Shown here: piece by piece, positions 7,558 to 14,116 of the stretch | Layout of the letters: the number at the start of each line of letters is the position of its first letter | How positions within the stretch are numbered: position 1 is the first letter of the stretch | Source of the DNA: a virus | Direction: 5' to 3' (one strand) | Virus record (IMG/VR): IMGVR_UViG_3300020220_000424 | Coordinates: 1-20,316 of that record | Length of the DNA stretch: 20,316 bases | Notes under the pieces: generated by a model | The model's database searches: none | The model's input: only the letters and a program-made list of their open reading frames with translations | Told to the model about the DNA's origin: nothing | Made by a program: the position numbers and the translations under genes

Positions 7558-8013
7558 TTATAACTTAATAAAGTATGTGTTTAAGTAGCGCGGGTCCTGT
7601 GTGTCAAAAACCTTCCTGGCGAAGGTGGCAGTCTCCTTGCAGAAGTTTATGATGGGCACCTGGTCGAAATCCTCAATCAGCCCACCGCACTCGTCGCCGT
7701 CGAACTCATACACCGAGGGCTGCTCCACCTGCCACTGGAACTGCCATATGGCGTGCCGACCCTCATAGGCCGAACCAAAGCGCCAGTTGGCCACCGGTTC
7801 AGTCACCCGCTGGGGCACGTTGTCCCAGGTGATGTTGCTCCTGATCTGCAGCAGTTGTATCAGCGTGGTGAAATTGGCCTGCTGGTTGCGGGCCATTGTG
7901 AGAGTGGCGGCGTCATGCACCAGCTCGCCGCTCTTGGTGGTGAATGGAAACTGGTTCCGCAGCACTCCGTTCTCCGTGATGTCCACCAGCGTGGTAATTG
8001 AATATGTGTGCAT
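7558..8013 (-). CDS. Conserved-type hypothetical phage protein, 151 aa
   Basis: Unknown function. Trp/Phe-rich and mostly beta (NWRFGSAYEGRHAIWQFQWQ), with an acidic stretch EFDGDECGGLIEDFDQVP and a C-terminal helix. No signal peptide or membrane segment. It resembles the general character of small structural or assembly proteins. The start follows AT-rich DNA (GTAAATA 9 bases upstream) without an SD, and there is no later in-frame Met before residue 41. Confidence 0.7.
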   Translation of the reverse strand: MHTYSITTLVDITENGVLRNQFPFTTKSGELVHDAATLTMARNQQANFTTLIQLLQIRSNITWDNVPQRVTEPVANWRFGSAYEGRHAIWQFQWQVEQPSVYEFDGDECGGLIEDFDQVPIINFCKETATFARKVFDTQDPRYLNTYFIKL

Positions 8014-8022
8014 ATAATAGAT

Positions 8023-8029
8023 TATTTAC
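8023..8029 (-). promoter_or_regulatory. Late-promoter-like GTAAATA (N9-ATG)
   Basis: GTAAATA on the minus strand, 9 bases before the ATG at 8013, with no SD between. The predicted leader is only 3-4 bases. The match is weaker than others in the window because spacing and flanks differ. Confidence 0.4.
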
Positions 8030-8030
8030 T

Positions 8031-8068
8031 TGTAAAACAAGAAAGGGTGAACAAAAAATGTTCACCCT
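8031..8068 (-). terminator. Rho-independent terminator after the 103-aa gene
   Basis: Read on the minus strand, a perfect 9-bp stem AGGGTGAAC/GTTCACCCT with a 7-base loop is followed by TTTCTTGTTTT. It lies 30 bases after the stop of the 8098-8409 gene, and it separates that unit from the 151-residue gene. Confidence 0.8.
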
Positions 8069-8097
8069 CCCCATGATAAGATTTAACTTGTTAAACC

Positions 8098-8409
8098 TTA
8101 CTTGTCTTTGAAGATAGACAGCACTGTTGTGACAGCACCGGTTACTCCGTGAGCATTTGCGCCCACTGCTGAGTAGGTAGCAGTAGATTGTAGAGCAACC
8201 TGCACGTTGTCAGTTACTCCTGTGTCAAATGCTGAACCGTCCGCAGTTGCAACTCCAGCGATTGCAAATCCATCAGATTGCAATGCAGTTAGGATGGTTC
8301 CTAATTCTGCAGATGTGATGTTTGTTTTCGCTATGTTAACGATAGTGGTTCTACCACCTAAGCCGTTAACGATTGAGCCTGCTGACCTTGTGTCAGTTAT
8401 TGTAGCCAT
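8098..8409 (-). CDS. Probable abundant virion protein, 103 aa
   Basis: A Thr/Ala/Val/Gly-rich protein with alternating beta-type segments (GGRTTIVNIAKTNITSAELG, DNVQVALQSTATYSAVGANA), no cysteine, and a short basic end FKDK. It has the window's only perfect TATAAATA, a strong AAGGAG SD spaced 6 bases, and its own terminator. That is the usual dress of a highly expressed late structural protein, such as a head decoration protein or small tail protein. The role is inferred from expression signals and composition, not from a recognised domain. Confidence 0.82.
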   Translation of the reverse strand: MATITDTRSAGSIVNGLGGRTTIVNIAKTNITSAELGTILTALQSDGFAIAGVATADGSAFDTGVTDNVQVALQSTATYSAVGANAHGVTGAVTTVLSIFKDK

Positions 8410-8468
8410 TTTTTTCTCCTTTTTTCTCTGTTAAATGGCAAATCCACGCTCAGTGGATCTGTTGCATC

Positions 8469-8476
8469 TATTTATA
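8469..8476 (-). promoter_or_regulatory. Consensus late promoter TATAAATA
   Basis: A perfect match to the T4 late promoter on the minus strand, 59 bases before the ATG at 8409. The leader holds the AAGGAG SD. It anchors reading of the weaker NTAAATA motifs as late promoters. Confidence 0.8.
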
Positions 8477-8501
8477 TCTGTAGTTGGTAAATTTTACTGT
8501 G

Positions 8502-8642
8502 TTATATTGGATAATTGCTGTCCTTGATGGGCTTCCGCTCCTCGCAGTGACCACAGGCACAGGTGCCGCACTCCAGGCATTCAAAACACTCGGTCTCGCA
8601 ATGATGTTCACAAGCGCATTGTTCACACAAACATTCTAGCAT
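8502..8642 (-). CDS. Metallothionein-like Cys-rich 46-aa peptide
   Basis: A 46-residue protein with 11 cysteines and 3 histidines. The N-terminal block C4-L-C6-E-Q-C9-A-C11-E-H-H-C15 has the C-x-C-x2-C-x-C arrangement of bacterial metallothioneins (SmtA/BmtA type). The second block, C19..C22..C25..C28-A-C30..C33, continues with C-x2-C and C-x-C spacing, and the tail ERKPIKDSNYPI has none. Likely function: binding Zn, Cu or Cd in the infected cell (inferred from spacing; other bacterial metallothioneins are slightly longer). It has no SD. AATAAATA ends 5 bases before the ATG, predicting a leaderless late message. It is divergent from the glycosyltransferase-like gene and shares an AT-rich palindromic promoter with it. 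An alternative is a small zinc-ribbon protein. Confidence 0.75.
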   Translation of the reverse strand: MLECLCEQCACEHHCETECFECLECGTCACGHCEERKPIKDSNYPI

Positions 8643-8647
8643 GATGG

Positions 8648-8660
8648 TATTTATTAAATA
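8648..8660. promoter_or_regulatory. Back-to-back late promoters in one 13-bp palindrome
   Basis: TATTTATTAAATA reads as an inverted repeat TATTTA-T-TAAATA. The minus element (AATAAATA, 8648-8655) is 5 bases from the ATG at 8642. The plus element (TTAAATA, 8654-8660) is 5 bases from the ATG at 8666. Both messages are predicted to be leaderless. Confidence 0.6.
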
Positions 8661-8665
8661 TCATG

Positions 8666-9757
8666 ATGAAGAACTCCTATATCATTCTCGATGCCATGAG
8701 CACCGGCAACATTCCAGAAACTCGAGGCTATCTCAGCTATTTTGATCACGCACACATATCCCTCAGGATGTCCGATCATTACTTTGAGCATGAATCTGTG
8801 CCGTTAGATCTCTACAGTCACAAATATGTCATGCTTGACACATATTTTGTCAAGAGATTTAAATTGGGACAAGAATATAAAGATGATTTGTCAAGGAAAC
8901 TCACAGTGCTCAACAAATTAAATTTTATACCTGTGTTTGCGAATCTTTGGGAAAGATATAATTATAAAAATGCGGATATGGAGACTCTTGCACTTTTTCA
9001 ACAAGTTCTTAAAAAATCCAAAGCTGCTCTGTATGGCGAGCTACATGGCAGCCGATCTTTCTTTTGGTGGCTGATGTATGACAAATACATCAACAACAAA
9101 CTGATCGATTCTTTGAATATAGATCATTCGATCAAATCATTTGATTTTTTGTATCTGAACAAGGTGCCTCGCCTACACAGGATTCATTTATACAATCAAA
9201 TGATGGCTGTTGGAGCTTTGAAAAAATCTCTATTTACATATAGAATGGAAAACTTTAATAAACTCTTGCCCCCAGAATATGAAATTCCAGAATTCAAACA
9301 CAATTATCCATTTTATGGATATGACCAAACAATATATACCCTGCCTTACAATCATTCCAAGATCAACCTAGTCACAGAGACTCTCGCAGATGATCCAAAT
9401 TCGGGTGGGTATCCTTATTTTTTAACAGAAAAGATCTGGAAACCCATAATTTGCCAGCAACCTTTCATAGTGTATGGACAACGAGGTTATCTAAAATGTC
9501 TACGAGAAATGGGATTTAAAACTTTCAGTGATGTATGGGACGAATCTTATGATGATGAAAAAGATTGTTTCAAAAGGGGCAACAAGATAGCCAACTTGGC
9601 CAGATCTCTGTTGGATATAGACAGTGAAAAATTGTATTCAGACACCAAGCATATTAGATCTCATAATTTGAAGATTTTTTCCGATAAAGAAATATTGAAA
9701 TCTATCATCACACAAGACGTGTGCAGATCTCTATTCAATGATTTGATTAAGATTTAA
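8666..9757 (+). CDS. Glycosyltransferase-like protein
   Basis: A 363-residue protein with the C-terminal signature FLTEKIWKPIICQQPFIVYG, then LREMGFKTFSDVWDESYD. This resembles the nucleotide-sugar-binding region of GT10-like and related phage/bacterial glycosyltransferases (x-TEK-x-x-x-P...P-x-x-x-G). The upstream segment LYLNKVPRLHRIHLYNQM is also typical of this group. The N-terminal half is an unrecognised alpha/beta region. It is predicted to be cytoplasmic, with no signal or membrane helix. It may decorate a virion protein or a host glycan, and a UDP-glucose dehydrogenase family gene lies 5 kb away. I chose the second of two adjacent ATGs because TTAAATA ends 5 bases before it; 8663 is the alternative. 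The 3' end overlaps the convergent gene by 11 bases. Confidence 0.72.
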   Translation: MKNSYIILDAMSTGNIPETRGYLSYFDHAHISLRMSDHYFEHESVPLDLYSHKYVMLDTYFVKRFKLGQEYKDDLSRKLTVLNKLNFIPVFANLWERYNYKNADMETLALFQQVLKKSKAALYGELHGSRSFFWWLMYDKYINNKLIDSLNIDHSIKSFDFLYLNKVPRLHRIHLYNQMMAVGALKKSLFTYRMENFNKLLPPEYEIPEFKHNYPFYGYDQTIYTLPYNHSKINLVTETLADDPNSGGYPYFLTEKIWKPIICQQPFIVYGQRGYLKCLREMGFKTFSDVWDESYDDEKDCFKRGNKIANLARSLLDIDSEKLYSDTKHIRSHNLKIFSDKEILKSIITQDVCRSLFNDLIKI

Positions 9758-10961
9758 ATTTGTTGATCGCAGTTAGGTTCTTTCTGCTGAATCCCAAACG
9801 ATCCACCAACTTGACTGCATCTCCGGCCGTGCCCACTGCCACGAAACCTTCTGGATCTGTGACTTCCAACCCTGCGTCAGTCTGTGCGAATGCGCCTATG
9901 GAGGTGGCTTTGTTCAATTTTGCCAGTGTGAGATTCTTGAGTGCGATCACCTCCTTGTAGAATGCCATCATAGCAGCCAATGGCCGCTGCATCTGTTTCA
10001 GGAACAAAGGCATGTCTTTCATCTTCTGCTGTCTCAGTTGCAGAGCTTTCTGTGCTTTCAATCCCGACGCCTGCTGTTGCATCCTGCCCTGATAGTACTC
10101 AGCAAAATCTTTGAGATATTGATTGGTATCCGTGGGTATCTTGCCCTGCCTGATCTGATCATTGATGAACAGCATGAAGAAAGGCAGGAAGTCCCGGTTC
10201 ACTCCCAACATTGCGGAAAGATTTGTGGGCACCTTGCCCAGCAATGACTTCAATTGCTCTATGCCTGCCGTGAACTGCTGTTGCTCTTCTCTTGTGAAGT
10301 TGGCATTACCGCTGACATTTTTATATGTGGCATTGTCAAACCATACATCTGGCGTGCGACTGAAAGACTCCACATCAGCGCCATACTGGGCCTTTAGATT
10401 GGCTATGGCATCTCCTGTGTAGGTAGTATGGAATATGATACCCACTTGCGCCGCGGCTATTTGCTTGCCCAGGTCACTGTTCTCAGGCACTGCGTAGGTG
10501 ATGGTGTTGGGTCTGAAAGTTATGTAATTTTCTCCCGACATGCTCTGTCTTTTAAGGGTGTCCCTGTCAAACATAAAGTCACCCTGCACGATGCCCTGTA
10601 TATTGAGTTTTTGAAGATGCACCAGGCACTTCAATAATTTCTGTCCCAGATCATCGGTGCCGTGATTGCGGGCGATGTCTGCTTTTGTATAGTTCAGCTT
10701 GGGCGTCTTGGCGAATATGCCCTTGGTGCCCACGAACCACCGATCGTTCTCGGGATTGATGCCGCACACGATGGCCGGGGCGCCGTCCCATTTGACCGAC
10801 ACGTTGATGGGTTGGTCAGCAGATCCCTGCAGCGTTTGCAATATGCCCTGGAAATAATTGATCACGGCTTCGCCACCGGAGTGGCCATCTGTCAGTATAA
10901 TATCTTCTATGTGTTGCAGGTGAGTTCGCTTAAACTCGTGTAGTACTTCCTCTATCAGCAT
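9747..10961 (-). CDS. Nucleotidyltransferase/ligase-like protein with KWDG motif (DUF6267-type)
   Basis: A 404-residue conserved-type marine myovirus protein. VSVKWDGAPAIVCG at 54-67 contains K57-W-D-G60, the KxDG motif I of covalent nucleotidyltransferases (DNA/RNA ligases, capping enzymes). RWFVGTKGIFAK (74-85) could supply the following strands. IVQGDFMFD (124-132) resembles motif III, and YITFRPNTITYAV (146-158) resembles the motif IIIa/IV area. The C-terminal 190 residues are helical (LLGKVPTNLSAMLGVNRDF; KALQLRQQKMKDMPLFLKQM). I believe it belongs to the phage family called DUF6267, from memory. Enzyme activity is inferred. The start overlaps the preceding gene's stop as TAATG, and the 3' end overlaps the glycosyltransferase-like gene. 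Confidence 0.78.
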   Translation of the reverse strand: MLIEEVLHEFKRTHLQHIEDIILTDGHSGGEAVINYFQGILQTLQGSADQPINVSVKWDGAPAIVCGINPENDRWFVGTKGIFAKTPKLNYTKADIARNHGTDDLGQKLLKCLVHLQKLNIQGIVQGDFMFDRDTLKRQSMSGENYITFRPNTITYAVPENSDLGKQIAAAQVGIIFHTTYTGDAIANLKAQYGADVESFSRTPDVWFDNATYKNVSGNANFTREEQQQFTAGIEQLKSLLGKVPTNLSAMLGVNRDFLPFFMLFINDQIRQGKIPTDTNQYLKDFAEYYQGRMQQQASGLKAQKALQLRQQKMKDMPLFLKQMQRPLAAMMAFYKEVIALKNLTLAKLNKATSIGAFAQTDAGLEVTDPEGFVAVGTAGDAVKLVDRLGFSRKNLTAINKFKS

Positions 10962-11263
10962 TATTCATCCTCGTCTCGGAGTTCACCATCTTTGAGGCTG
11001 AGGCTGTTCTTGATCTCTTTGGATTCTTTTATCTTGGTGACGCCCCTGCTGAATTTGGTGGGATCTAAATTTTTTATGGCAGAATTGAATCTCTTTTCCA
11101 ACAGATATGCCGTCTCCTGATCAAAATTTTCTCTGATATAGTGTATGAGATTGATCGAAGAATCAATGATGTGGCTGGCCCTGCTCTCCACAAAGTTCTC
11201 TGGGTCTTTGTTGACCCTCAATGTGCTCAATTCTTCCAGGATGCTGCGAGTTTTTTTTTGCAT
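10961..11263 (-). CDS. Conserved-type helical phage protein, 100 aa
   Basis: A small helical protein of unknown function. It has basic and acidic helices (MQKKTRSILEELSTLRVNKD; RASHIIDSSINLIHYIRENF) and a segment KRFNSAIKNLDPTKFSRGVT that resembles a conserved small protein of T4-like marine phages. A longer frame from GTG at 11290 exists, but I chose the ATG at 11263 because TTAAATA ends exactly 5 bases before it and an alternative sigma-70 -10 (TATACT) overlaps the longer N-terminus. It is translationally coupled (TAATG) to the ligase-like gene. Confidence 0.75.
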   Translation of the reverse strand: MQKKTRSILEELSTLRVNKDPENFVESRASHIIDSSINLIHYIRENFDQETAYLLEKRFNSAIKNLDPTKFSRGVTKIKESKEIKNSLSLKDGELRDEDE

Positions 11264-11268
11264 ATAGG

Positions 11269-11275
11269 TATTTAA
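11269..11275 (-). promoter_or_regulatory. Late promoter TTAAATA, leaderless type (N5-ATG)
   Basis: TTAAATA on the minus strand with five bases (CCTAT) before the ATG at 11263 and no SD. Slightly upstream, TAGACA-N16-TATACT could serve as a sigma-70 promoter for the same gene, suggesting dual early/late control. Confidence 0.5.
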
Positions 11276-11330
11276 CTCATAGTATAGCACGATTATAGCG
11301 GTTGTCTATGGCAAAATACCAAATAATGGA

Positions 11331-11337
11331 GTAAATA
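11331..11337 (+). promoter_or_regulatory. Late promoter GTAAATA with leader and SD
   Basis: GTAAATA on the plus strand, 24 bases before the ATG at 11362. The leader contains AGGAGC spaced 5 bases from the start. It belongs to the leader-plus-SD class. Confidence 0.5.
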
Positions 11338-11361
11338 CAATTATATCTTACAGGAGCAGTT

Positions 11362-11772
11362 ATGGACTACATCACATATAGCGAAGGCTACAAATATCAG
11401 TTGGAAAAAGACTACACAGTAAAGCTGGATATCCTTAACGAATCTGTTGACACAGATTACATTGACCTGAACACAGATGGCATGCTTACCATCTATAAGG
11501 GTTACAGTTGGGACGGACCCAGCGGACCCACCATGGACACCAAGGATTTCATGAGAGGCGCCCTGGTGCATGACGCGCTATATCAATGCATGCGAATGGG
11601 CAAGCTGGACGCCAAGATATACCGCAAGGTGGCAGACGACACCATGAGGAAGCTGTGCAGAGAAGATGGCATGGGATGGTTCAGAGCCTATTACACCTAC
11701 CACGCTGTGAGACTGTTTGGCAGCAAGTCAGCTGATCCAGCGGGCAGCTACCCAATCAAGACTGCCCCATAG
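11362..11772 (+). CDS. DUF1353 family protein
   Basis: A 136-residue protein matching the DUF1353 pattern. Y48-SWDGPSGPTMDT60 is followed by GALVHDALYQCMR (66-78), a basic helix with ADDTMRKL (91-98), and YYTYHAVRLFGS near the end. The family is common in phages and prophages and often lies near lysis or tail genes. Its function is unknown, although the HDxLY motif has suggested an enzymatic role. The SD AGGAGC is good. It is divergent from the small helical gene. Confidence 0.85.
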   Translation: MDYITYSEGYKYQLEKDYTVKLDILNESVDTDYIDLNTDGMLTIYKGYSWDGPSGPTMDTKDFMRGALVHDALYQCMRMGKLDAKIYRKVADDTMRKLCREDGMGWFRAYYTYHAVRLFGSKSADPAGSYPIKTAP

Positions 11773-11857
11773 GCCAAGGCGACTACTTAGAACTTCAGTG
11801 CCCACATCGATCAAAATAGTCACTACACAGCATCATTTTAATAATTAATATAGTATC
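11773..11857 (+). other. Short intergenic stretch, promoter uncertain
   Basis: No gene or hairpin is visible. The last 20 bases are AT-rich and end TTAATATAGTATC before the ATG at 11858. A TTAATATA element sits exactly 5 bases before the ATG, the same spacing as the leaderless late genes, but it matches the late consensus poorly, and no -35 is visible. Confidence 0.35.
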
Positions 11858-12316
11858 ATGCCCGCACACTTTGGTAAAAATTATCACCGCTATCCGCCAT
11901 ACATGGGGCACTATCACGACTATGATGACGATGATGAGAATGACGTCTACATCATCATAGGTACGTTCTTCATATTATGGGCATTGTATTGGGCCGTGGT
12001 GCACTTCGTGGACTGGCTGGCGGGCAACTGGCTGCCATGGTGGATGGAACCCTTGACGCTGTTTTTCTGGCTGCCGCCCGCGATCGTGGTGCTGAAGTTT
12101 GGATGGAACCCGCTGCACTGGTGGCCCATGGTGTGGGGAACTAGGGTGCTGGCCCCGCAGCGAGTGGAGCAGGCACACAACATTGACGAGCAAAAGCTAT
12201 TGAAAAAATTGGGTGGCCCACGCAACGTATGGTTCACGACCAATGATGACTATGACCTTGTGCTGAAGTTCAGGCGACGCAGGGACGCCGTGTTCTTTTC
12301 TATGAAATATCTTTAG
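11858..12316 (+). CDS. Two-helix membrane protein with His/Asp-rich N-terminus
   Basis: A 152-residue protein of unknown function. Residues 1-28 are rich in His, Tyr and Asp (YHRYPPYMGHYHDYDDDDEN), a possible metal-binding or acidic cytoplasmic tail. Two hydrophobic segments follow, about residues 30-50 (VYIIIGTFFILWALYWAVVH) and 65-82 (LTLFFWLPPAIVVLKFG), joined by a Trp-rich loop. The C-terminal 60 residues are soluble and basic. It has no SD. Its 3' end overlaps the convergent coiled-coil gene by 17 bases. It may act in the inner membrane during infection. Confidence 0.72.
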   Translation: MPAHFGKNYHRYPPYMGHYHDYDDDDENDVYIIIGTFFILWALYWAVVHFVDWLAGNWLPWWMEPLTLFFWLPPAIVVLKFGWNPLHWWPMVWGTRVLAPQRVEQAHNIDEQKLLKKLGGPRNVWFTTNDDYDLVLKFRRRRDAVFFSMKYL

Positions 12317-12473
12317 TGGCGTTTAGTTTGGCCAGCCTGTCGTTGAGTTCTGTGATGATCTGTTGATAATCCGCTAGTTGCACTTCCAGGTTGCCCACAC
12401 GGAACTTTAGGCGCCGTATCTCCAGTGCCTGCTCCTCATTGGTCAGTGTGTCCTGTTCAAGATCCTGGATCAT
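12300..12473 (-). CDS. 57-aa coiled-coil protein
   Basis: Reads MIQDLEQDTLTNEEQALEIR, then a heptad-like segment (RRLKFRVGNLEVQLADYQQI) and ITELNDRLAKLNATKDIS. Its ATG overlaps the stop of the preceding gene as ATGA, so it is translationally coupled. A longer in-frame extension into the upstream gene would be Gly/Gln-rich noise from another frame and is not used. Probably an oligomerising small protein of unknown role. Confidence 0.65.
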   Translation of the reverse strand: MIQDLEQDTLTNEEQALEIRRLKFRVGNLEVQLADYQQIITELNDRLAKLNATKDIS

Positions 12474-13381
12474 TTTTTCTTCTTGCCCTTGGCCTTTGCC
12501 TTCTTTTTGGCCTTGGCTTTCTTTTTGGCTTCCTTGGCTGCCTCCGCCTCCTCTATCCATTTGAGCTGAACATCCAATGGTGCTGGCTGTGCATACTCTT
12601 CCACAGTGTCTGTGTCCGGCTGTGGCGCTTCTGCTTCGGCCCTTGCAATTTCTTTCTTCAGTTTCTTGCTCATGCTGTGCTCATCCATGTAGCCTTCTCT
12701 CACCTGGCACTGTTGGTCTTTGCCTGTGCTGTCCTCTTCCAGCTGTATGGGTTCTCCATCTGCATAGCTGATGGCATGGCAGATGTTGGAATCCTCTATC
12801 ATCCTATAGTGCAATTTCAATTTTTTGAGATCCAGTTCGCCATCAATCTCCATCATGCCCTCTGTGGTCCATCCACCCTTGTTGGTGGTGTATGCATACA
12901 AATAATATTGGTTTACAAGATTTGGGTGATCCACGTCCACACAATCTTCGGACTCCACACACTCAATGCCCAACTTGTGTCTGGTGTCAACGTCCAGTTC
13001 TATGGGTTCGCGGAACACGTAGTTTCCTTTGGCATCCTTGATGGCGTAGCCGTCCTGGTCAAATTCTTCAATGTGCAGGCAGTTGCCTGACTCGATGGGA
13101 GCGCCATTCGTGTGCGCCACGTCATCGTTCTCATACCAATCTTTCGTAAAACGTGCCTCTTCAGGTATGTTGTGTTCCTTCTCGTAATTTTCTCTGTCGA
13201 ACCCCATGAGATAGTCTGTGAGTTCGGACTCTCTGGCCTTCCAGTAGTGATACTGATAGGGAGTGATGGTGCCCACCACGGTCTCGCCGCCGTATCTCTG
13301 TATGCTGAATCTGTAGCGCCTGTTGCCGTGTATGATCTTGTCGATCAGCTGCTTTTTCTTCTTGAGTGATACCCGTGGCAT
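12470..13381 (-). CDS. Hypothetical phage protein with Lys/Ala-rich tail
   Basis: A 303-residue protein with an N-terminal basic segment (MPRVSLKKKKQLIDKIIHGN) and a domain beginning RYRFSIQRYGGETVVGTITP, whose style is seen in other marine myovirus proteins. The middle is acidic and beta-rich with several Cys (IECVESEDCVDVDHPN). The C-terminus is an Ala/Glu helix turning into an almost pure Lys/Ala/Gly tail (KKKAKAKKKAKAKGKKKK), suited to nucleic acid or acidic-surface contact. SD GGGGAGA precedes the ATG, which overlaps the previous stop as TAATG. Function unknown. Confidence 0.78.
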   Translation of the reverse strand: MPRVSLKKKKQLIDKIIHGNRRYRFSIQRYGGETVVGTITPYQYHYWKARESELTDYLMGFDRENYEKEHNIPEEARFTKDWYENDDVAHTNGAPIESGNCLHIEEFDQDGYAIKDAKGNYVFREPIELDVDTRHKLGIECVESEDCVDVDHPNLVNQYYLYAYTTNKGGWTTEGMMEIDGELDLKKLKLHYRMIEDSNICHAISYADGEPIQLEEDSTGKDQQCQVREGYMDEHSMSKKLKKEIARAEAEAPQPDTDTVEEYAQPAPLDVQLKWIEEAEAAKEAKKKAKAKKKAKAKGKKKK

Positions 13382-13542
13382 TATGGTCTCCCCTGCCCCC
13401 GGTAGATCTTGAAGGATCTCTTTCGGTGCTTGTTCATTGAGCTAGTCTTGGTGTGCTTGGAGGGCCTGCCCGCGGATGTGGTCTTCTTGCGGCCTTCCTT
13501 GGCCACGAACACTCCGCCGCCCATTGCAATCTTTCTAGCCAT
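13381..13542 (-). CDS. 53-aa very basic phage protein
   Basis: Reads MARKIAMGGGVFVAKEGRKK, then TTSAGRPSKHTKTSSMNKHR and KRSFKIYRGQGRP. About one third of residues are Lys, Arg or His. The TSSMNKHRKRSFKIYRGQG end resembles a small basic protein I associate with T4-like marine phages (from memory). Nucleic-acid or ribosome binding is plausible. Predicted promoter TTGACA-N17-TACATT with a TGn extension places transcription start at the A of the ATG, and there is no SD. It is coupled to the next gene through TAATG. Confidence 0.75.
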   Translation of the reverse strand: MARKIAMGGGVFVAKEGRKKTTSAGRPSKHTKTSSMNKHRKRSFKIYRGQGRP

Positions 13543-13548
13543 GAGCAC

Positions 13549-13591
13549 AATGTAGCACAGTTTGACAGACCTGTCAATCAGCTCTTATAAT
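13549..13591. promoter_or_regulatory. Bidirectional sigma-70 promoter with palindromic shared -35
   Basis: TTGACAGACCTGTCAA (13562-13577) is a perfect inverted repeat (7-bp arms, 2-base centre) and holds a consensus -35 on each strand. Plus: TTGACA-N18-TATAAT (13586-13591), start about 3 bases before the ATG at 13602. Minus: TTGACA-N17-TACATT (13554-13549) with TGC extension, six bases to the ATG at 13542. It probably also acts as an operator, since a dimer bound there would block both promoters. Confidence 0.7.
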
Positions 13592-13601
13592 AAGTAATAG
13601 C

Positions 13602-14069
13602 ATGATCAAGTATCAACTGCGGTGTGACAACAAGCACCAATTCGACGGATGGTTTCCAAACATAGCCGAGTTCGAGAGGCAGCAGGAGAACAGCATGATT
13701 GTGTGCCCCATGTGCGACAGCAGGCACGTGGACCGAGACATCATGTCGCCCAGCGTTGGTAAAAGCACCGACAAGAGCGGGCAAAGATCCCAGCACAAGG
13801 AGGCCAAGATCAAGAAGATGCGTCAGCAGATACAGGGCAAGGAGATGATGCTGGCCAGCAGGGCCAAGGAGATACTGAGGCAGATACGCCGTCACGTGGA
13901 GCAAAATTTCGAGAACGTGGGCAACAAGTTCGTCAAAGAAGTACGCAGGGCGGAAAAGGGTGATCGCGATGACAGGTTCTATGGCACGCCCACAGAGAAG
14001 GAAGTGGACCAGTTGCTGGAGCAGGGCGTGGACCTGTTCCACATACCAGATGTCAAAGAAGACGCATAG
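13602..14069 (+). CDS. DUF1178 family zinc-ribbon-like protein
   Basis: A 155-residue match to the DUF1178 family of Proteobacteria. MIKYQLRCDNKHQFDGWFPN is the family opening, with C8 and H12, followed by C35-PM-C38 as the second half of a likely zinc site and RDIMSPSV. The C-terminal VEQNFENVGNKFVKEVRRAE and FYGTPTEKEVDQLLEQGVDL match the usual VG-x-x-F-x-x-E-x-R and Y-G-x-x-x-x-x-E pattern. The cellular family has no established function. In a phage it may be host-acquired, so it is a candidate host-modifying protein. It is transcribed from the palindromic bidirectional promoter with an almost leaderless message. Confidence 0.85.
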   Translation: MIKYQLRCDNKHQFDGWFPNIAEFERQQENSMIVCPMCDSRHVDRDIMSPSVGKSTDKSGQRSQHKEAKIKKMRQQIQGKEMMLASRAKEILRQIRRHVEQNFENVGNKFVKEVRRAEKGDRDDRFYGTPTEKEVDQLLEQGVDLFHIPDVKEDA

Positions 14070-14088
14070 AACAACAAGATCTTAGCGG

Positions 14089-14116
14089 TTGACTTTTAAA
14101 AAATTTCGTGTAAAAT
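14089..14116 (+). promoter_or_regulatory. Sigma-70 promoter TTGACT-N16-TAAAAT
   Basis: TTGACT and TAAAAT separated by 16 bases, followed by a leader of about 55 bases with an inverted repeat CGGAA-TG-TTCCG near 14140. The 12-base context TTAGCGGTTGAC resembles TTAGCGATTGAC at the 17.6 kb promoter. Confidence 0.65.

Noticed and set aside
8410-8500. Additional small gene in the leader of the 103-residue protein
   Set aside because: No frame with a start signal; the stretch is explained by the late promoter and untranslated leader.
11264-11290. GTG-initiated extension of the 100-residue helical protein
   Set aside because: It overlaps a sigma-70 -10 and the TTAAATA element; the ATG at 11263 has the characteristic 5-base spacing.
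12425-13090. 221-residue plus-strand open frame
   Set aside because: It is the mirror of the 303-residue minus gene; its Cys/Phe/Leu-rich sequence is what the antisense of a Lys/Glu/Asp-rich protein looks like, with no start signals.
13578-14042. 154-residue minus-strand open frame
   Set aside because: It lies over the clear DUF1178 gene and runs through its promoter; no start signal.
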